DNA of 36,384 nt from Pirellula sp. (lineage in GTDB: Bacteria > Planctomycetota > Planctomycetia > Pirellulales > Pirellulaceae): the NCBI GenBank assembly GCA_021299695.1, contig JAJTEK010000019.1:1-36384 (forward strand), written 5' to 3'. Of this stretch, positions 23,944 to 32,632 are shown piece by piece (within the stretch, counting starts at the first letter, position 1; each line of letters opens with the position of its first letter). Position numbers and translations under genes: made by a program. The notes below the pieces were generated by a model that worked only from the letters and a program-made list of their open reading frames with translations, did no database searches and was not told the origin of the DNA.

Positions 23944-24286
23944 CGCAACGGACTCGAAGGGTACGGATCGAGAACTCGGGAAGTTTCTCTTTGAGCGATT
24001 TGAGGATTTGCGACTTCATGTAGTCGAGTTCGCTGGCCACGACTTTGTTGGCTGCGAGGACCGTCAGTTGTCCTCGTTCGACCTTACCGACTTGGGTTTG
24101 GCTTGCGAGGTTTTGGCCGACGGCATCGGCCCATGCGTTTCGGAGCATGTCGGCCGATTGGATTGCCGAATAGCCTTTTTGTTGGATGACTTTTCTCAGG
24201 ACTGCCGAGATCTTCGAGGCGCGAAAACGCGATCCACTCGATTCGGGGATTTGGCTTAGGAAGTAAGCTTCTTCTTTGTCATCCAT
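23930..24286 (-). CDS. DUF721 (DciA-type) protein
   Basis: A 118-residue protein of the DUF721 family: ISAVLRKVIQQKGY (about 26-39), the helix with LRNAWADAVGQNLASQTQVGKVERGQLTVLAANKVVASELDYMK (about 48-91, including the W..VG hallmark), and a basic end (RTLRVRCDAHR). The best-studied relatives are DciA proteins, which load the DnaB helicase in bacteria lacking DnaC/DnaI; this is shorter than many DciA and the role here is inferred. ATG start. It overlaps truA by 14 nt, so the pair should be translationally coupled. The H1-like gene ends 12 nt upstream... that is, it lies just upstream on the same strand. Confidence 0.85.
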   Translation of the reverse strand: MDDKEEAYFLSQIPESSGSRFRASKISAVLRKVIQQKGYSAIQSADMLRNAWADAVGQNLASQTQVGKVERGQLTVLAANKVVASELDYMKSQILKSLKEKLPEFSIRTLRVRCDAHR

Positions 24287-24298
24287 ACCGTGTGGTGG

Positions 24299-24553
24299 CT
24301 ACTTCTTGGACTTCTTTTTGGTTGCCGTTTTTTTGGTTGCTGTTTTTTTCGTTGCTGTAGCTTTTGTTGTGGTGGTTTTCTTCTTTACGGCTTTTTTAGC
24401 TGCTTGGCTGGCCGAGCTGCTTTTGGTAGCAGCTTTCTTTGGAGTTGCTTTTTTAGCTTTGGCACTCGCACTACTTTTGGACTTGGTGGCTCCGAATACA
24501 GCCGACCAACCTTCAGCGTACTTCTCATTCGTTCCAACTCGCGTAATCGTCAC
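24299..24553 (-). CDS. Small lysine/alanine-rich histone H1-like protein
   Basis: An 84-residue basic protein. The frame can start at GTG 24562, but a canonical AGGTGAT (24558-24564) stands at the right distance from the GTG at 24553, giving MTITRVGTNEKYAEGW. Residues 1-20 form a short, ordered-looking head (RVGTNEKYAEGWSAVFG). The rest is a Lys/Ala/Thr/Ser tail with several TKKTA-like direct repeats ending KKKSKK. Head plus tail resembles H1-like nucleoid proteins; DNA binding is inferred from charge. It is first in the DUF721-truA-NamZ cluster, 12 nt ahead of the DUF721 gene, and so may be co-transcribed with it. Confidence 0.75.
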   Translation of the reverse strand: MTITRVGTNEKYAEGWSAVFGATKSKSSASAKAKKATPKKAATKSSSASQAAKKAVKKKTTTTKATATKKTATKKTATKKKSKK

Positions 24554-24557
24554 CGTA

Positions 24558-24564
24558 ATCACCT
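24558..24564 (-). promoter_or_regulatory. Ribosome binding site deciding the start of the H1-like gene
   Basis: AGGTGAT (minus strand) matches the anti-Shine-Dalgarno complement and lies 4 nt (8 nt from its GAGG core) before the GTG at 24553. The GTG at 24562 overlaps it and would be too close, so 24553 is preferred. Confidence 0.65.
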
Positions 24565-24660
24565 CAATGAAACACTAGTAAACTTCTTGACCCAAACCAG
24601 ACTGCCATAGTCTAGCAAATAGAACGCTTATTTTCGAGGGCTGCTTGGATCGAGCCGTTG

Positions 24661-27654
24661 CTAGTCTGCTTTGGAGGGACTAGTTCGAAGGACGGAAGTT
24701 GCGGGGATCGCGCTTGGGTCTTGGGCCGCCAGGGCGGCCATCTGCTGGATGACGCTTGGGAGAAAGACCACTCCTGAGTAGTGGTCTGCGGGCAATTCGA
24801 TGTGGTGTCCTTCGGGCAGTTTGGCCGCATCGGCGTATTTCTTGGAGCTTACCGGAGGGACGACCGTGTCGTGGGTTCCGGAGAAGAGCCAGGTCCGATC
24901 TGCTGCGGCGCGATGTGCAAGTCGCAGAGGTTCGATCGAATAGAGTGCCTCTTTGGCTTGGTCCATACTGATTCCGCTTTTGGCTAATTCCTGCCTGGTT
25001 TTGGCCGCATCGCGATCGCCGTTGGCGAGAACTCCGTAGAGATCTCCGCCGGCAAGGAGAATCATGGATCGGTGGTAGACGGCATCGAGGCCGGTGGTCG
25101 TCGCGACGACGAAACCACCGAGGCTTGTTCCTTGGATTGAAATGCGTTGCGGATCGATGCCGGGCAAAGCGCCGACGGCATCGTAAGCGCGTCGAGCATC
25201 GGCGATTCCCTGTTTGAGGCCGGCGATGAGCGTTTCGCCTTCGCTTCGCGTCGAGGTTGGGTTGCGTCGAAGTCCGTAGGAGGGGAGTTGTAGCAACAGA
25301 GCATGGACGCCTTGGTTGCTGAGTCCTCGTGCGATCATTTTGCCGACGGTCATACCGCGTCCTGATTCGTGCACCACGACGATCGCGGGGGCTCGGTCCA
25401 GTTCCTGTCCTTTCTTGGAGGCCCGATACCATTCCATGGCGACCGAGTCGTTGATGGGGTCTCCGCTAGAGACCGGGGACGGGAATCGGACGATCCGATC
25501 GATGCCGCTGCGTTTTTGTTTTTCATCGGCATCATCGATTCGAACCTGAAAGGTTTGCGGTTCCCAACACAGGCCATCTAGGCACTGCTTTGCATCCAGG
25601 GAGGCTTCTTTGGAAATTGCTAAGGCCAGGGAGTCTTTTGCCTCGAAGAGCCTTGGGGTCAAAGCGGCTGCGGACTTGGCATTGGCCTTTGGAGGATATT
25701 GCTTTTCGATTTCTTGGAGCAACGCTCCAAGGTCGAGTTTGGTGTAGGGCATTTCGGCAGCGGGCTTCGAGTGGCTTGCGTTGGCGACGTAGAGCAAGCC
25801 ATCTTCGGGGACAAACAGGACGTTGTGCAGGTTCGATTCCATGGCCACTGGACGGCACATCAGTTGCATAGCCCCGGCCGTATCGATCTTGCCATATTGC
25901 TGTTCGACGCGGTTGCGAAGTTCTTGCAAACGCGAACCGGCCGAGAGGACCACGGCGTTGGGGATTCCCTGCCCGAGGAGTTCATGGGATTTTCCTGGAT
26001 CGACAAACTCGATTTTCTCGGGGGTCGCTGCGACACCGACTGCGGATTTTGCTTCACCATCGGCAAAGACATAATAGTATTCGCATGTCCGAGGGCTTTG
26101 GCTCCAAAGCTGCTTGACCTCATCGAGCGAATCGCATTCCTCCATGGCTCGGCGCATCAGGGTTGCCATCGGCACTCCGTTCCATTGGCCTTCGCCCCGG
26201 CCTCCCATCTCACCGAGCGAGATTTTCTGGGCGTTCATTCCGCTGACACTGCCGATGAACCCTGCGTATCCAATGTTGGCAAAGGGTATTTGCCCTTCAG
26301 GAGCGACGATGAAGGTCGTCGCTGCGTCTTGCAATCCGATTGCGGTCATGTAGTCGAGCACACGGCCATGATAGAGCTTGCCATCGACGGTCGCATTTCC
26401 CATCAGTGCAAAACCCGAGCAGTGGAACAGTTCAGGAAAGACATTCAAGGTCTCTACGAGTTGTTCATCGAGGTCGAGCGATTTGGCCATGGCTCGAGTC
26501 TCGACCAAGTGGCGTTCGGGAATGTGGGGTTTGAGTTGGACATAAGCGCGCTCGAGGTCTTTGCGGAACCAACGGCCGTTGGCGATGGTCTGAGCAAAGC
26601 CGAAACCATAGAGGACCGAATCGATGCATCGCATCGCCTCGGTCTTGAGCAGCTGACCGTGCGCTTTGCCGATTTGCTCGGGGGATCCGTACAAGAGGGC
26701 GACGCGCTGGCCATCGATCCAGCGAAGTTCCCCATGCTCGATCTTGCGAGATTTCTGGTTCGGTTCGGTCAATCGGCTCGAGGGGGCTAGGACTTCCGTC
26801 GCGCGGCGAACGCCCCGTGCGATGGTTCTTTCGATTTCTTCTCGAGCGATTGGCTCGATGTCGTAATCGCCCCAATGGCTTTGAATCCAGTCGAGGGGGC
26901 TTTGGCCCTCAGGGCGCACAAAGACTTCCTTGTGCTCGTTGGATAGCCCGAGGGTTGCTTGCACATCGTTGATCGCAGCCTGGACGATCGCTAGCTGGCC
27001 CTCCGCACCGGCTTGGCTCAGGGTGATTCGAGCATCGTCGGTCACTAGCCAAGAGGTGGAGTCCTCGAAGGATTGTTGCGAGGTCGCTTTAGGCGCAAGA
27101 GGTTTGATTTGCTTCGAAGCCAACAGCAGGTCGGCTGCGGCACTGCCGTCGAGGAACTTGATCAACTCGAAAGGGGCTGCGATCTGCGTGGTCCCTTTGA
27201 TGGTTCGTTTAAGCAACTCTTTGCTGTCGAGGTGATCCTCGGAATCGACAGAGCCTTGACCCCAAAACACCTTGCGATGCTTGGGCAGAACCACGGCCGT
27301 GAGATCTTCGGTCCGTACGATCGTCAGCGCGTATTCGGGATGCTTGAGCACCAGTTCGAAATGGGAATCCGAATGCCGAACGAGTTGAAGTTCAACTTGT
27401 TGGATTTTGTTATCGATGGGAATCGAGCCGACACCGCTGAGGGTGAACTGCGGGGTCTTGAGCTGGAGGGCTTTGAGCCACGGATCGAGTTGTGAGCCGA
27501 GTTTAGTGGCTGCGGCGGGTGTCGCATTCGATGGGTCTTGGGCTAAGGCACTCGTCGGCTCGCAGGTGATTTGCATGCCTAGGATCGAAGCGATCGCAAG
27601 GCGTTGGATCCATCGTGGTGCGAGGTGCCGTGGTGAGAGGTTCGGGGCGACCAT
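24661..27654 (-). CDS. Secreted C45-type acyltransferase/peptidase fused to an alpha/beta hydrolase
   Basis: A 997-residue exported protein in three parts. The start is taken as ATG 27654 (MVAPNLSPRHL), since it precedes a signal peptide (IQRLAIASILGMQI..., cut near ALA-Q at 38) and follows GGAG; the frame is open to 27939 inside glmM. Part 1 (about 45-260) is beta-rich and may be LolA-like. Part 2 (about 310-640) is like the C45 acyl-CoA:6-APA acyltransferase family: GSPEQIGKAHGQLL, then CSGFALMGNATVDGKLYHGR with C412 as the probable N-terminal nucleophile exposed by self-cleavage, and NIGYAGFIGSVSGMNAQ. Part 3 (about 745-985) is an alpha/beta hydrolase: VVVHESGRG, GTSLGG (S844), GTHDT (D929) and DHYS (H958) form the triad. 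Substrate unknown. It lies 152 nt downstream of glmM on the same strand. Confidence 0.85.
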   Translation of the reverse strand: MVAPNLSPRHLAPRWIQRLAIASILGMQITCEPTSALAQDPSNATPAAATKLGSQLDPWLKALQLKTPQFTLSGVGSIPIDNKIQQVELQLVRHSDSHFELVLKHPEYALTIVRTEDLTAVVLPKHRKVFWGQGSVDSEDHLDSKELLKRTIKGTTQIAAPFELIKFLDGSAAADLLLASKQIKPLAPKATSQQSFEDSTSWLVTDDARITLSQAGAEGQLAIVQAAINDVQATLGLSNEHKEVFVRPEGQSPLDWIQSHWGDYDIEPIAREEIERTIARGVRRATEVLAPSSRLTEPNQKSRKIEHGELRWIDGQRVALLYGSPEQIGKAHGQLLKTEAMRCIDSVLYGFGFAQTIANGRWFRKDLERAYVQLKPHIPERHLVETRAMAKSLDLDEQLVETLNVFPELFHCSGFALMGNATVDGKLYHGRVLDYMTAIGLQDAATTFIVAPEGQIPFANIGYAGFIGSVSGMNAQKISLGEMGGRGEGQWNGVPMATLMRRAMEECDSLDEVKQLWSQSPRTCEYYYVFADGEAKSAVGVAATPEKIEFVDPGKSHELLGQGIPNAVVLSAGSRLQELRNRVEQQYGKIDTAGAMQLMCRPVAMESNLHNVLFVPEDGLLYVANASHSKPAAEMPYTKLDLGALLQEIEKQYPPKANAKSAAALTPRLFEAKDSLALAISKEASLDAKQCLDGLCWEPQTFQVRIDDADEKQKRSGIDRIVRFPSPVSSGDPINDSVAMEWYRASKKGQELDRAPAIVVVHESGRGMTVGKMIARGLSNQGVHALLLQLPSYGLRRNPTSTRSEGETLIAGLKQGIADARRAYDAVGALPGIDPQRISIQGTSLGGFVVATTTGLDAVYHRSMILLAGGDLYGVLANGDRDAAKTRQELAKSGISMDQAKEALYSIEPLRLAHRAAADRTWLFSGTHDTVVPPVSSKKYADAAKLPEGHHIELPADHYSGVVFLPSVIQQMAALAAQDPSAIPATSVLRTSPSKAD

Positions 27655-27806
27655 GGAATGGAATCTCCGGGAGAAGAGGAGGGGAAAAGACGTCGGGTGA
27701 GGATAGACTGCAGATTTAATGTAACGGCTTACGAAAACCCCCCGCAACTCAGAACCGTTGGAAAATGGCAAAAAAGGGGGACTCGGTTCCTCGACCAGTT
27801 CCCAGT

Positions 27807-29165
27807 TTAGTTGGTTTCCATCAGTGTTTTTGCTCGCAGGATCAGCTCCTGGGCCGATTGGCGATCGGGTGCTTCGGCAATCAAACGGACCAAGGGTTCG
27901 GTATTGCTCGCCCGGAGCAGGAGCCATCGATCGGCCCAATCGAGCCGGACTCCATCGAGGGTGCTGACCGAATCGGCCTGTAGTTTGGAGCCTAACAGAC
28001 CGATCGAGGCCTCGAGCTTTTCTTTGCTCAGAGTCATTTTGTCTTTGATCATCGAATAGCTGGGCAGTTGGCCTACGAGCTGCGAAATCGAACGTCCGGT
28101 GGCCGCCATGAGATCGAGGATTTGCGCCATCCCGGCGATGGAGTCTCGGACCAGTACGACGCGGGGATCAATCGGTCCGCCACTCCCCTCGCCCCCGTAG
28201 AGAGCTCCGTGCTCGAGCATGCAATCGACGACATTGGCTTCTCCGACTTTGGATCGAAAAAATGGGACTTCGTGCTTGCTGGCCAAGTCTTTGGTCATCG
28301 AGCTCGATGCGCAGTTGGTGACCAGGGGCCCACGGTGTTGCATCAAAGCGCGCAGGATGCACAGGACCGGCGTGTACTCCTCACCGATATAGGATCCATG
28401 TTCATCGAGAACGGCTAAACGGTCCGCATCGGGGTCTTGGCAAAAGCCGACGGCAAATCCACCTTGGATGACGCTCGCACCGACAGCCGAGAGGTTTTCT
28501 AGGATCGGTTCGGGTGGATGGCTAAATTGCCCATCGGGCTCATCGCCTAGGATAACAAATTCGCAGCCAAGAGCCTCGAGCAAACGGGATGCGAGGATTG
28601 AGCCTGCGCCGTGATTGCTATCGACGAGAACTTTGATTCGGCATTGTCGGATGGCTTGCGCGTCGACGGTCGCAAGGACCCGGTCCAAGTGGGCTTGGTG
28701 CGGGTCCTCGATTCGTCGGCGAGTGCCGATGCTCTGGATGGGAGCCCAAGTCGCCTTCTGGGGGGCTTCTTGGCATTGTCGGTAGGCAGCCAGGACTTGG
28801 TTGCCGAATCCGGCGGGAACGACCCGACCCTCTGGGCCAAAGAGCTTCATGCCATTGTAGGGTGGAGGATTGTGGCTTGCCGAGACCTGGATTGCACCGG
28901 CCGCCCCTGAAGCTTGTACCGCCACGCCGACACTCGGTGTGGTGGCCACGTCCAAATCGAGGCAATCGCGTCCCGAGGCGACGATAGCCGACGCGATCGC
29001 GTCGCACAGGAAAGGACCGCTGGTTCGTCCGTCCCTGGATAAGAGTACCGGTCCCGGACCTAGTTGGCTGCAAAATGCGTTGGCAAATCGGATCGCAACC
29101 TCGGGCGTTAACTCCGAGCCGATGATTCCACGGAGTCCACTGACGCTGATGATGGGTTCGGCCAT
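27807..29165 (-). CDS. glmM: Phosphohexomutase, probably phosphoglucosamine mutase
   Basis: A 452-residue alpha-D-phosphohexomutase. The catalytic serine loop SASHNPPPYNG (95-105, phosphoserine S97), the metal loop DPDADR (D244, D246, D248), the sugar loop GGEGSGG (324-330) and the phosphate loop RASNTEPLVR (418-427) are all present. The opening ISVSGLRGIIGSELTPEVAIRFANAF is like GlmM and the archaeal-type phosphoglucosamine mutases; most bacterial GlmM have GGEQSGH in the sugar loop, so substrate may be glucosamine-6-phosphate or another hexose. It would make glucosamine-1-phosphate for UDP-GlcNAc, needed for LPS and peptidoglycan. ATG start at 29165; divergent from the gene at 29490. Confidence 0.9.
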   Translation of the reverse strand: MAEPIISVSGLRGIIGSELTPEVAIRFANAFCSQLGPGPVLLSRDGRTSGPFLCDAIASAIVASGRDCLDLDVATTPSVGVAVQASGAAGAIQVSASHNPPPYNGMKLFGPEGRVVPAGFGNQVLAAYRQCQEAPQKATWAPIQSIGTRRRIEDPHQAHLDRVLATVDAQAIRQCRIKVLVDSNHGAGSILASRLLEALGCEFVILGDEPDGQFSHPPEPILENLSAVGASVIQGGFAVGFCQDPDADRLAVLDEHGSYIGEEYTPVLCILRALMQHRGPLVTNCASSSMTKDLASKHEVPFFRSKVGEANVVDCMLEHGALYGGEGSGGPIDPRVVLVRDSIAGMAQILDLMAATGRSISQLVGQLPSYSMIKDKMTLSKEKLEASIGLLGSKLQADSVSTLDGVRLDWADRWLLLRASNTEPLVRLIAEAPDRQSAQELILRAKTLMETN

Positions 29166-29489
29166 GGTTGGGTTTACAAAAAGGGCTAGTTTTTCGTCGT
29201 AAAACCGAAAAACTCGAAAAGGTAGAACAATCCAGAAACCTATGAAGGTCGGAAAACTTTAGGGTATTCGGCAGAACAAGCAAAGTTGATCCAAGGGGCC
29301 CAACCCCCCCGGAGATCGTTGCTTGACACCCGATTTTCACTAACTTACCATCGGATTTGTCTTAAAAATAATAGGACTGCCGAATATTTCCAACTATGCT
29401 AGGGAATTCTCGGCAAACTTGGCGATGATAGCCGAGTTCAGCGATTCAGCAGACGTTCCTTTTTTGTTTAACCCATCACGGCTGACCTC
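29166..29489. other. Divergent intergenic region between glmM and the coiled-coil membrane protein
   Basis: A 324-nt region. The first 60 nt (glmM leader side) are rich in short A/T tracts with TTTTTCG and CGAAAAA elements that could fold. The other half carries a near-consensus promoter for the plus-strand gene (29323-29351). A run of seven C (29304-29310 area) sits 15 nt upstream of its -35. No gene is visible. Confidence 0.5.
29323..29351 (+). promoter_or_regulatory. Sigma-70 promoter of the coiled-coil membrane protein gene
   Basis: A perfect TTGACA (29323-29328) is followed by a 17-nt spacer and TACCAT (29346-29351, four of six). Transcription would start near 29358, giving a leader of about 130 nt. 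It is the best -35 element in any intergenic region of the window. Confidence 0.7.
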
Positions 29490-31031
29490 ATGGACTTAAT
29501 GGGAATGATAGTGTGGTTGGTGGTCGTACTGACCCTGGCCCTATTTATCTGGATGATGGTCAAGTCCGTCAAAGAGTGGGGGGCGCTCCATGCCGTCCTG
29601 GTCTCCTTGATGTTCATCCAGGTTTGGTGTTTTCTTTTCTTTACCGCTGGGGTGGCCTCCCGCCGCAATGGTTATGTGAAGGCTTACGACACACTTCGCA
29701 AGAAGGTTGCCGATCGAGAACGAGAACTCGATCAGGTCCGCACCGGCGATAAACTCAACCCGAATCCGGACTTAGATAGCTACGTTCCGGTGACCAAGCA
29801 ACTCGAACGTTTGAGTGTCGAGCGAGGTCGGGTCTGGCGAGGAGCCAACGTTACAGGCCTTGCGCAGAACGAAGCTACACTACAACTTGGAATGGTCGCG
29901 CCGGTGATTCTCAATCCGGTCGATCCGGGCGACGGTTCTGCTCCAGCGGCAGCCAACGCTCCTGCGGGAGCCCCGGCAGTCGATCTTGGAATCACCCCCC
30001 AGACGATTGTCCATGTTTTTGGAGAGTCCAGCGACCAGCGAGGTTTACTCCCATCGATTTACCTCGGTGAGTTTGTCGTCACGGAAGCCAATGCAGCGAT
30101 CATCAAGATCAAGCCCACGAGTGTTCTGACTGCTGAGCAAATCGCAGCCATTGGTTCGGGCCGATTTCCTTCTTGGTCGATCTATGAACTCATGCCGCTC
30201 GATTCCCACGATGCGTTCGCTGCCGAGGGATCCAAGTCTGAGGATACCGCGATCTTCGGTCGGATGGACTTGAACGAGATCGCCAATTTACTCTCGATCG
30301 ATCCAGCACTTGCGACAGCCGAACCGACCGGTTTGAGTGTCAAAGATGCGATCAAGGCTCGGGTGCTGCAGTCCTACATCAACGATGGAGCCCGTCCCCC
30401 CGAGGGGACCCCTCCCGAGCAAGTCTACGTACAAGTCGAGTTTCTTAAGGACTACACCATCGAGGTCGATGCTCAAGAACAACGCAACGCCACCGAGGGT
30501 GGTTTCTACGATCTGAGCGGACGATCCGTCGATGCTCGACTCAAGCGGGGAGAAGATGGAGCCAAGGTTTCCTTCAAGCAAGGGGACCGAATCGTGTTCG
30601 ATTCGTCCACTTCCAACGAACTTGGTAAGCAGGACATCATCAAAATCGTTACACCCGTCTTTGTCCGCTCGCTGAACGATTACGAATACGCATTCCGCGA
30701 AGTTCGCCGCCAAATCACCGCCGCCTTGCAAGACGCCGTGCTGATCCAACGTGAACTTGCAGAAATGCAGAAATCTCAAGGCATCGCTGACAACCAAGTC
30801 CGCCTCGGTCAGGATGAACGGTCCAAGTTGGATAAGGATTTCGCACAGTACAAGAAAGAGCTCGATGTCATCGGAGCAGAGGCGACAAGACTTGGGGAAG
30901 CCGTCCAGACAACCCGTTCGGAAATTTCCGCGACCTTCAAGCAAATCCAAGCCTTGCGCGACCAAATCGTCATGAAGCAAAAGGCTCTGAGCGAATCGAT
31001 CAATGCTCTCTCGGGCGCTACGAACCCTTAA
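29490..31031 (+). CDS. Two-span membrane protein with C-terminal coiled coil
   Basis: A 513-residue protein with two N-terminal membrane segments (about 5-24, MIVWLVVVLTLALFIWMMV, and 33-54, HAVLVSLMFIQVWCFLFFTAG). A short charged helix (YDTLRKKVADRERELDQV) follows, then a Pro/Ala linker (about 150-165), a central domain of mixed beta structure (about 165-400, e.g. TIVHVFGESS, IYLGEFVVTEAN, KQGDRIVFDSS), and a long coiled coil at 410-505 (RRQITAALQDAVLIQRELAEM, then KKELDVIGAEATRLG). There is no known catalytic motif; the anchor plus coiled-coil pattern suggests a structural or scaffolding role on the cytoplasmic or periplasmic face. No family is recognised; it may be planctomycete-specific. 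It follows a good promoter and a 130-nt leader. ATG start. Confidence 0.85.
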   Translation: MDLMGMIVWLVVVLTLALFIWMMVKSVKEWGALHAVLVSLMFIQVWCFLFFTAGVASRRNGYVKAYDTLRKKVADRERELDQVRTGDKLNPNPDLDSYVPVTKQLERLSVERGRVWRGANVTGLAQNEATLQLGMVAPVILNPVDPGDGSAPAAANAPAGAPAVDLGITPQTIVHVFGESSDQRGLLPSIYLGEFVVTEANAAIIKIKPTSVLTAEQIAAIGSGRFPSWSIYELMPLDSHDAFAAEGSKSEDTAIFGRMDLNEIANLLSIDPALATAEPTGLSVKDAIKARVLQSYINDGARPPEGTPPEQVYVQVEFLKDYTIEVDAQEQRNATEGGFYDLSGRSVDARLKRGEDGAKVSFKQGDRIVFDSSTSNELGKQDIIKIVTPVFVRSLNDYEYAFREVRRQITAALQDAVLIQRELAEMQKSQGIADNQVRLGQDERSKLDKDFAQYKKELDVIGAEATRLGEAVQTTRSEISATFKQIQALRDQIVMKQKALSESINALSGATNP

Positions 31032-31203
31032 ACTGCCGAGTTACCAAGATCGCACGAAGCGGGCCTGTGCCGAATTGCATCCATCGCTCTGGCCTGCTAT
31101 GCTCGGTTCACTTGAATTCACGCGAAGCGTTTTGTTCATCTGGGGTTCTCCCTAGGGGCTTTCTGCTTCGCACCCACCTGAGTCCATCCCCACCAAGAAC
31201 GTC

Positions 31204-31210
31204 TGAGGAA
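31204..31210 (+). promoter_or_regulatory. Ribosome binding site deciding the oxidoreductase start
   Basis: TGAGGAA stands 6 nt before the ATG at 31217. The frame is open from 31067, but that stretch has no binding site and would put 50 residues before the Tat signal. Confidence 0.65.
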
Positions 31211-31216
31211 TGTCCC

Positions 31217-32545
31217 ATGAGTGAAGCTTCCAAGCCCCATGCACAAGCCGGCCAACCCAAAGCACCAGCGAGCGACCGCAGCGCCTTGGGACGCCGAGCC
31301 TTCCTAGCGACCGCCGGAGTCGCAGTGTCGGCCGTGAGCCAATTGACGGCCAAGAGCTATGCCAGAGTCATCGGAGCCAACGACCGACTCGGAGTCGGAC
31401 TCATCGGCGGCGGAGTCATCGGCAAAGCCCACATGGGAGTCATCAACAATCTCAAGGAAAAAAACAACCTGCACCCGGTGTGCGTGGCCGACTGTTGGAA
31501 ATCCAGAGCTGAGGAGGCCAAGGCCACCATTCAGGCCGACCACGCAGAGACCGATTACCGCAAACTGCTCGAACATAAGGACATCGATTACGTCGTTGTG
31601 GCAACCCCAGAGCATTGGCACTGGACCATGACCATCGATGCGATGGAAGCCGGCAAAGCTGTCTACTGCGAAAAGCCGCTGACCCACACCATTCCAGAAG
31701 CACAAGCCGTCGTCAAGAAGCAAAAAGAAACCAAACGACCGGTCCAAGTCGGCGTGCAGGCCATGTCCGACGACAGCTACATCTCGGCGGGCAAAGCCAT
31801 CCAAGAGGGAATGATCGGAAAGGTTCTCCAAGCTCAGATCGAATACGTCCGCAGGTATAGCAAGGGAGCGGGGCCTTGGCGGGAACCAGACTTGGTTGCT
31901 CAGCACAAAGACAAGCCTGCCGACCTGGATTGGAACGCTTGGCTCGGGACGGCCCCGAAGATCGATTGGAATCCAAACCATTACTTCGAGTGGCGCTGCT
32001 ATTCGGCTTACTCTGGCGGTATCTGCACCGACCTATTCATCCACCGAATCACGCGCATCATGAAGGCTTGCAATCTGCTCTATCCCCGCCGTGTCGTCGG
32101 TATGGGCGGCATTTGGCAATGGCCAGATGGACGCGATCTGCCTGACAATATCGAGATGATCTGCGAGTACCCCCGAGGCATGACGGTCTACGTCCTTGGA
32201 ACCATGGGCAACCGTGTCCGTGTCGACCATTTGATCCGGGGGTATGACGGGACGCTCTTTTTCAACAACGACGGTTGGATCGCAAAAGACCCCGATGGAA
32301 AGGTCCTCGGACAGCACAAAAAGACAGGTGGCGAAGACCAAAACTTGCACCATACCAATCTGCACAACCATCTTCGAAACGGTGAACCACTCAACTGCCC
32401 AATCGAACTCGGTCTCGCCGGTGTCGTCGCCGTCAATATGGCCAACGAAAGCTGGCGGACCAACCGAATGATGGGTTGGGATCGCAAGCTCGAGAAGATG
32501 GTTCCAGCCGACCTTCTGAACGAGGGCCACCAACCAGAGGCCTAG
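31217..32545 (+). CDS. Tat-exported Gfo/Idh/MocA family oxidoreductase
   Basis: A 442-residue protein. The start (ATG 31217) is set by TGAGGAA 6 nt upstream. A twin-arginine signal (ALGRRAFLATAGVAVSAVS, R26/R27) leads to an NAD(P)-binding Rossmann fold, GVGLIGGGVIGKAHMGVI (59-76), VVVATPEHWHW (about 126-136), and the conserved EKPLTH (152-157) that carries the catalytic lysine. The C-terminal part (about 210-430, with YFEWRCYSAYSGGICTDLFIH) is the substrate-binding beta-sheet domain. Export with folded cofactor through Tat is typical of planctomycete members, which are thought to act on sugars, inositols or glycosides in the periplasm. Substrate unknown. A weak TTGCAT-N17-TATGCT pair lies at 31075-31103. 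The next gene begins 141 nt downstream. Confidence 0.92.
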   Translation: MSEASKPHAQAGQPKAPASDRSALGRRAFLATAGVAVSAVSQLTAKSYARVIGANDRLGVGLIGGGVIGKAHMGVINNLKEKNNLHPVCVADCWKSRAEEAKATIQADHAETDYRKLLEHKDIDYVVVATPEHWHWTMTIDAMEAGKAVYCEKPLTHTIPEAQAVVKKQKETKRPVQVGVQAMSDDSYISAGKAIQEGMIGKVLQAQIEYVRRYSKGAGPWREPDLVAQHKDKPADLDWNAWLGTAPKIDWNPNHYFEWRCYSAYSGGICTDLFIHRITRIMKACNLLYPRRVVGMGGIWQWPDGRDLPDNIEMICEYPRGMTVYVLGTMGNRVRVDHLIRGYDGTLFFNNDGWIAKDPDGKVLGQHKKTGGEDQNLHHTNLHNHLRNGEPLNCPIELGLAGVVAVNMANESWRTNRMMGWDRKLEKMVPADLLNEGHQPEA

Positions 32546-32632
32546 CGAACCTTTGGTCGATGACCAGCCGAGTCGTTCCGATTTGCCTGCGATGATTCAG
32601 GTTTTTGAGGATGCGTTTTTCACCAGTAACGT

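Noticed and set aside
25699-26790. 363-codon plus-strand open frame inside the C45/hydrolase gene
   Set aside because: The minus-strand gene has clear catalytic motifs; the opposite frame shows none and has no ribosome binding site.
30288-30980. 230-codon minus-strand frame opposite the coiled-coil protein gene
   Set aside because: Mirror of a heptad-rich sequence; no start signal and no promoter.
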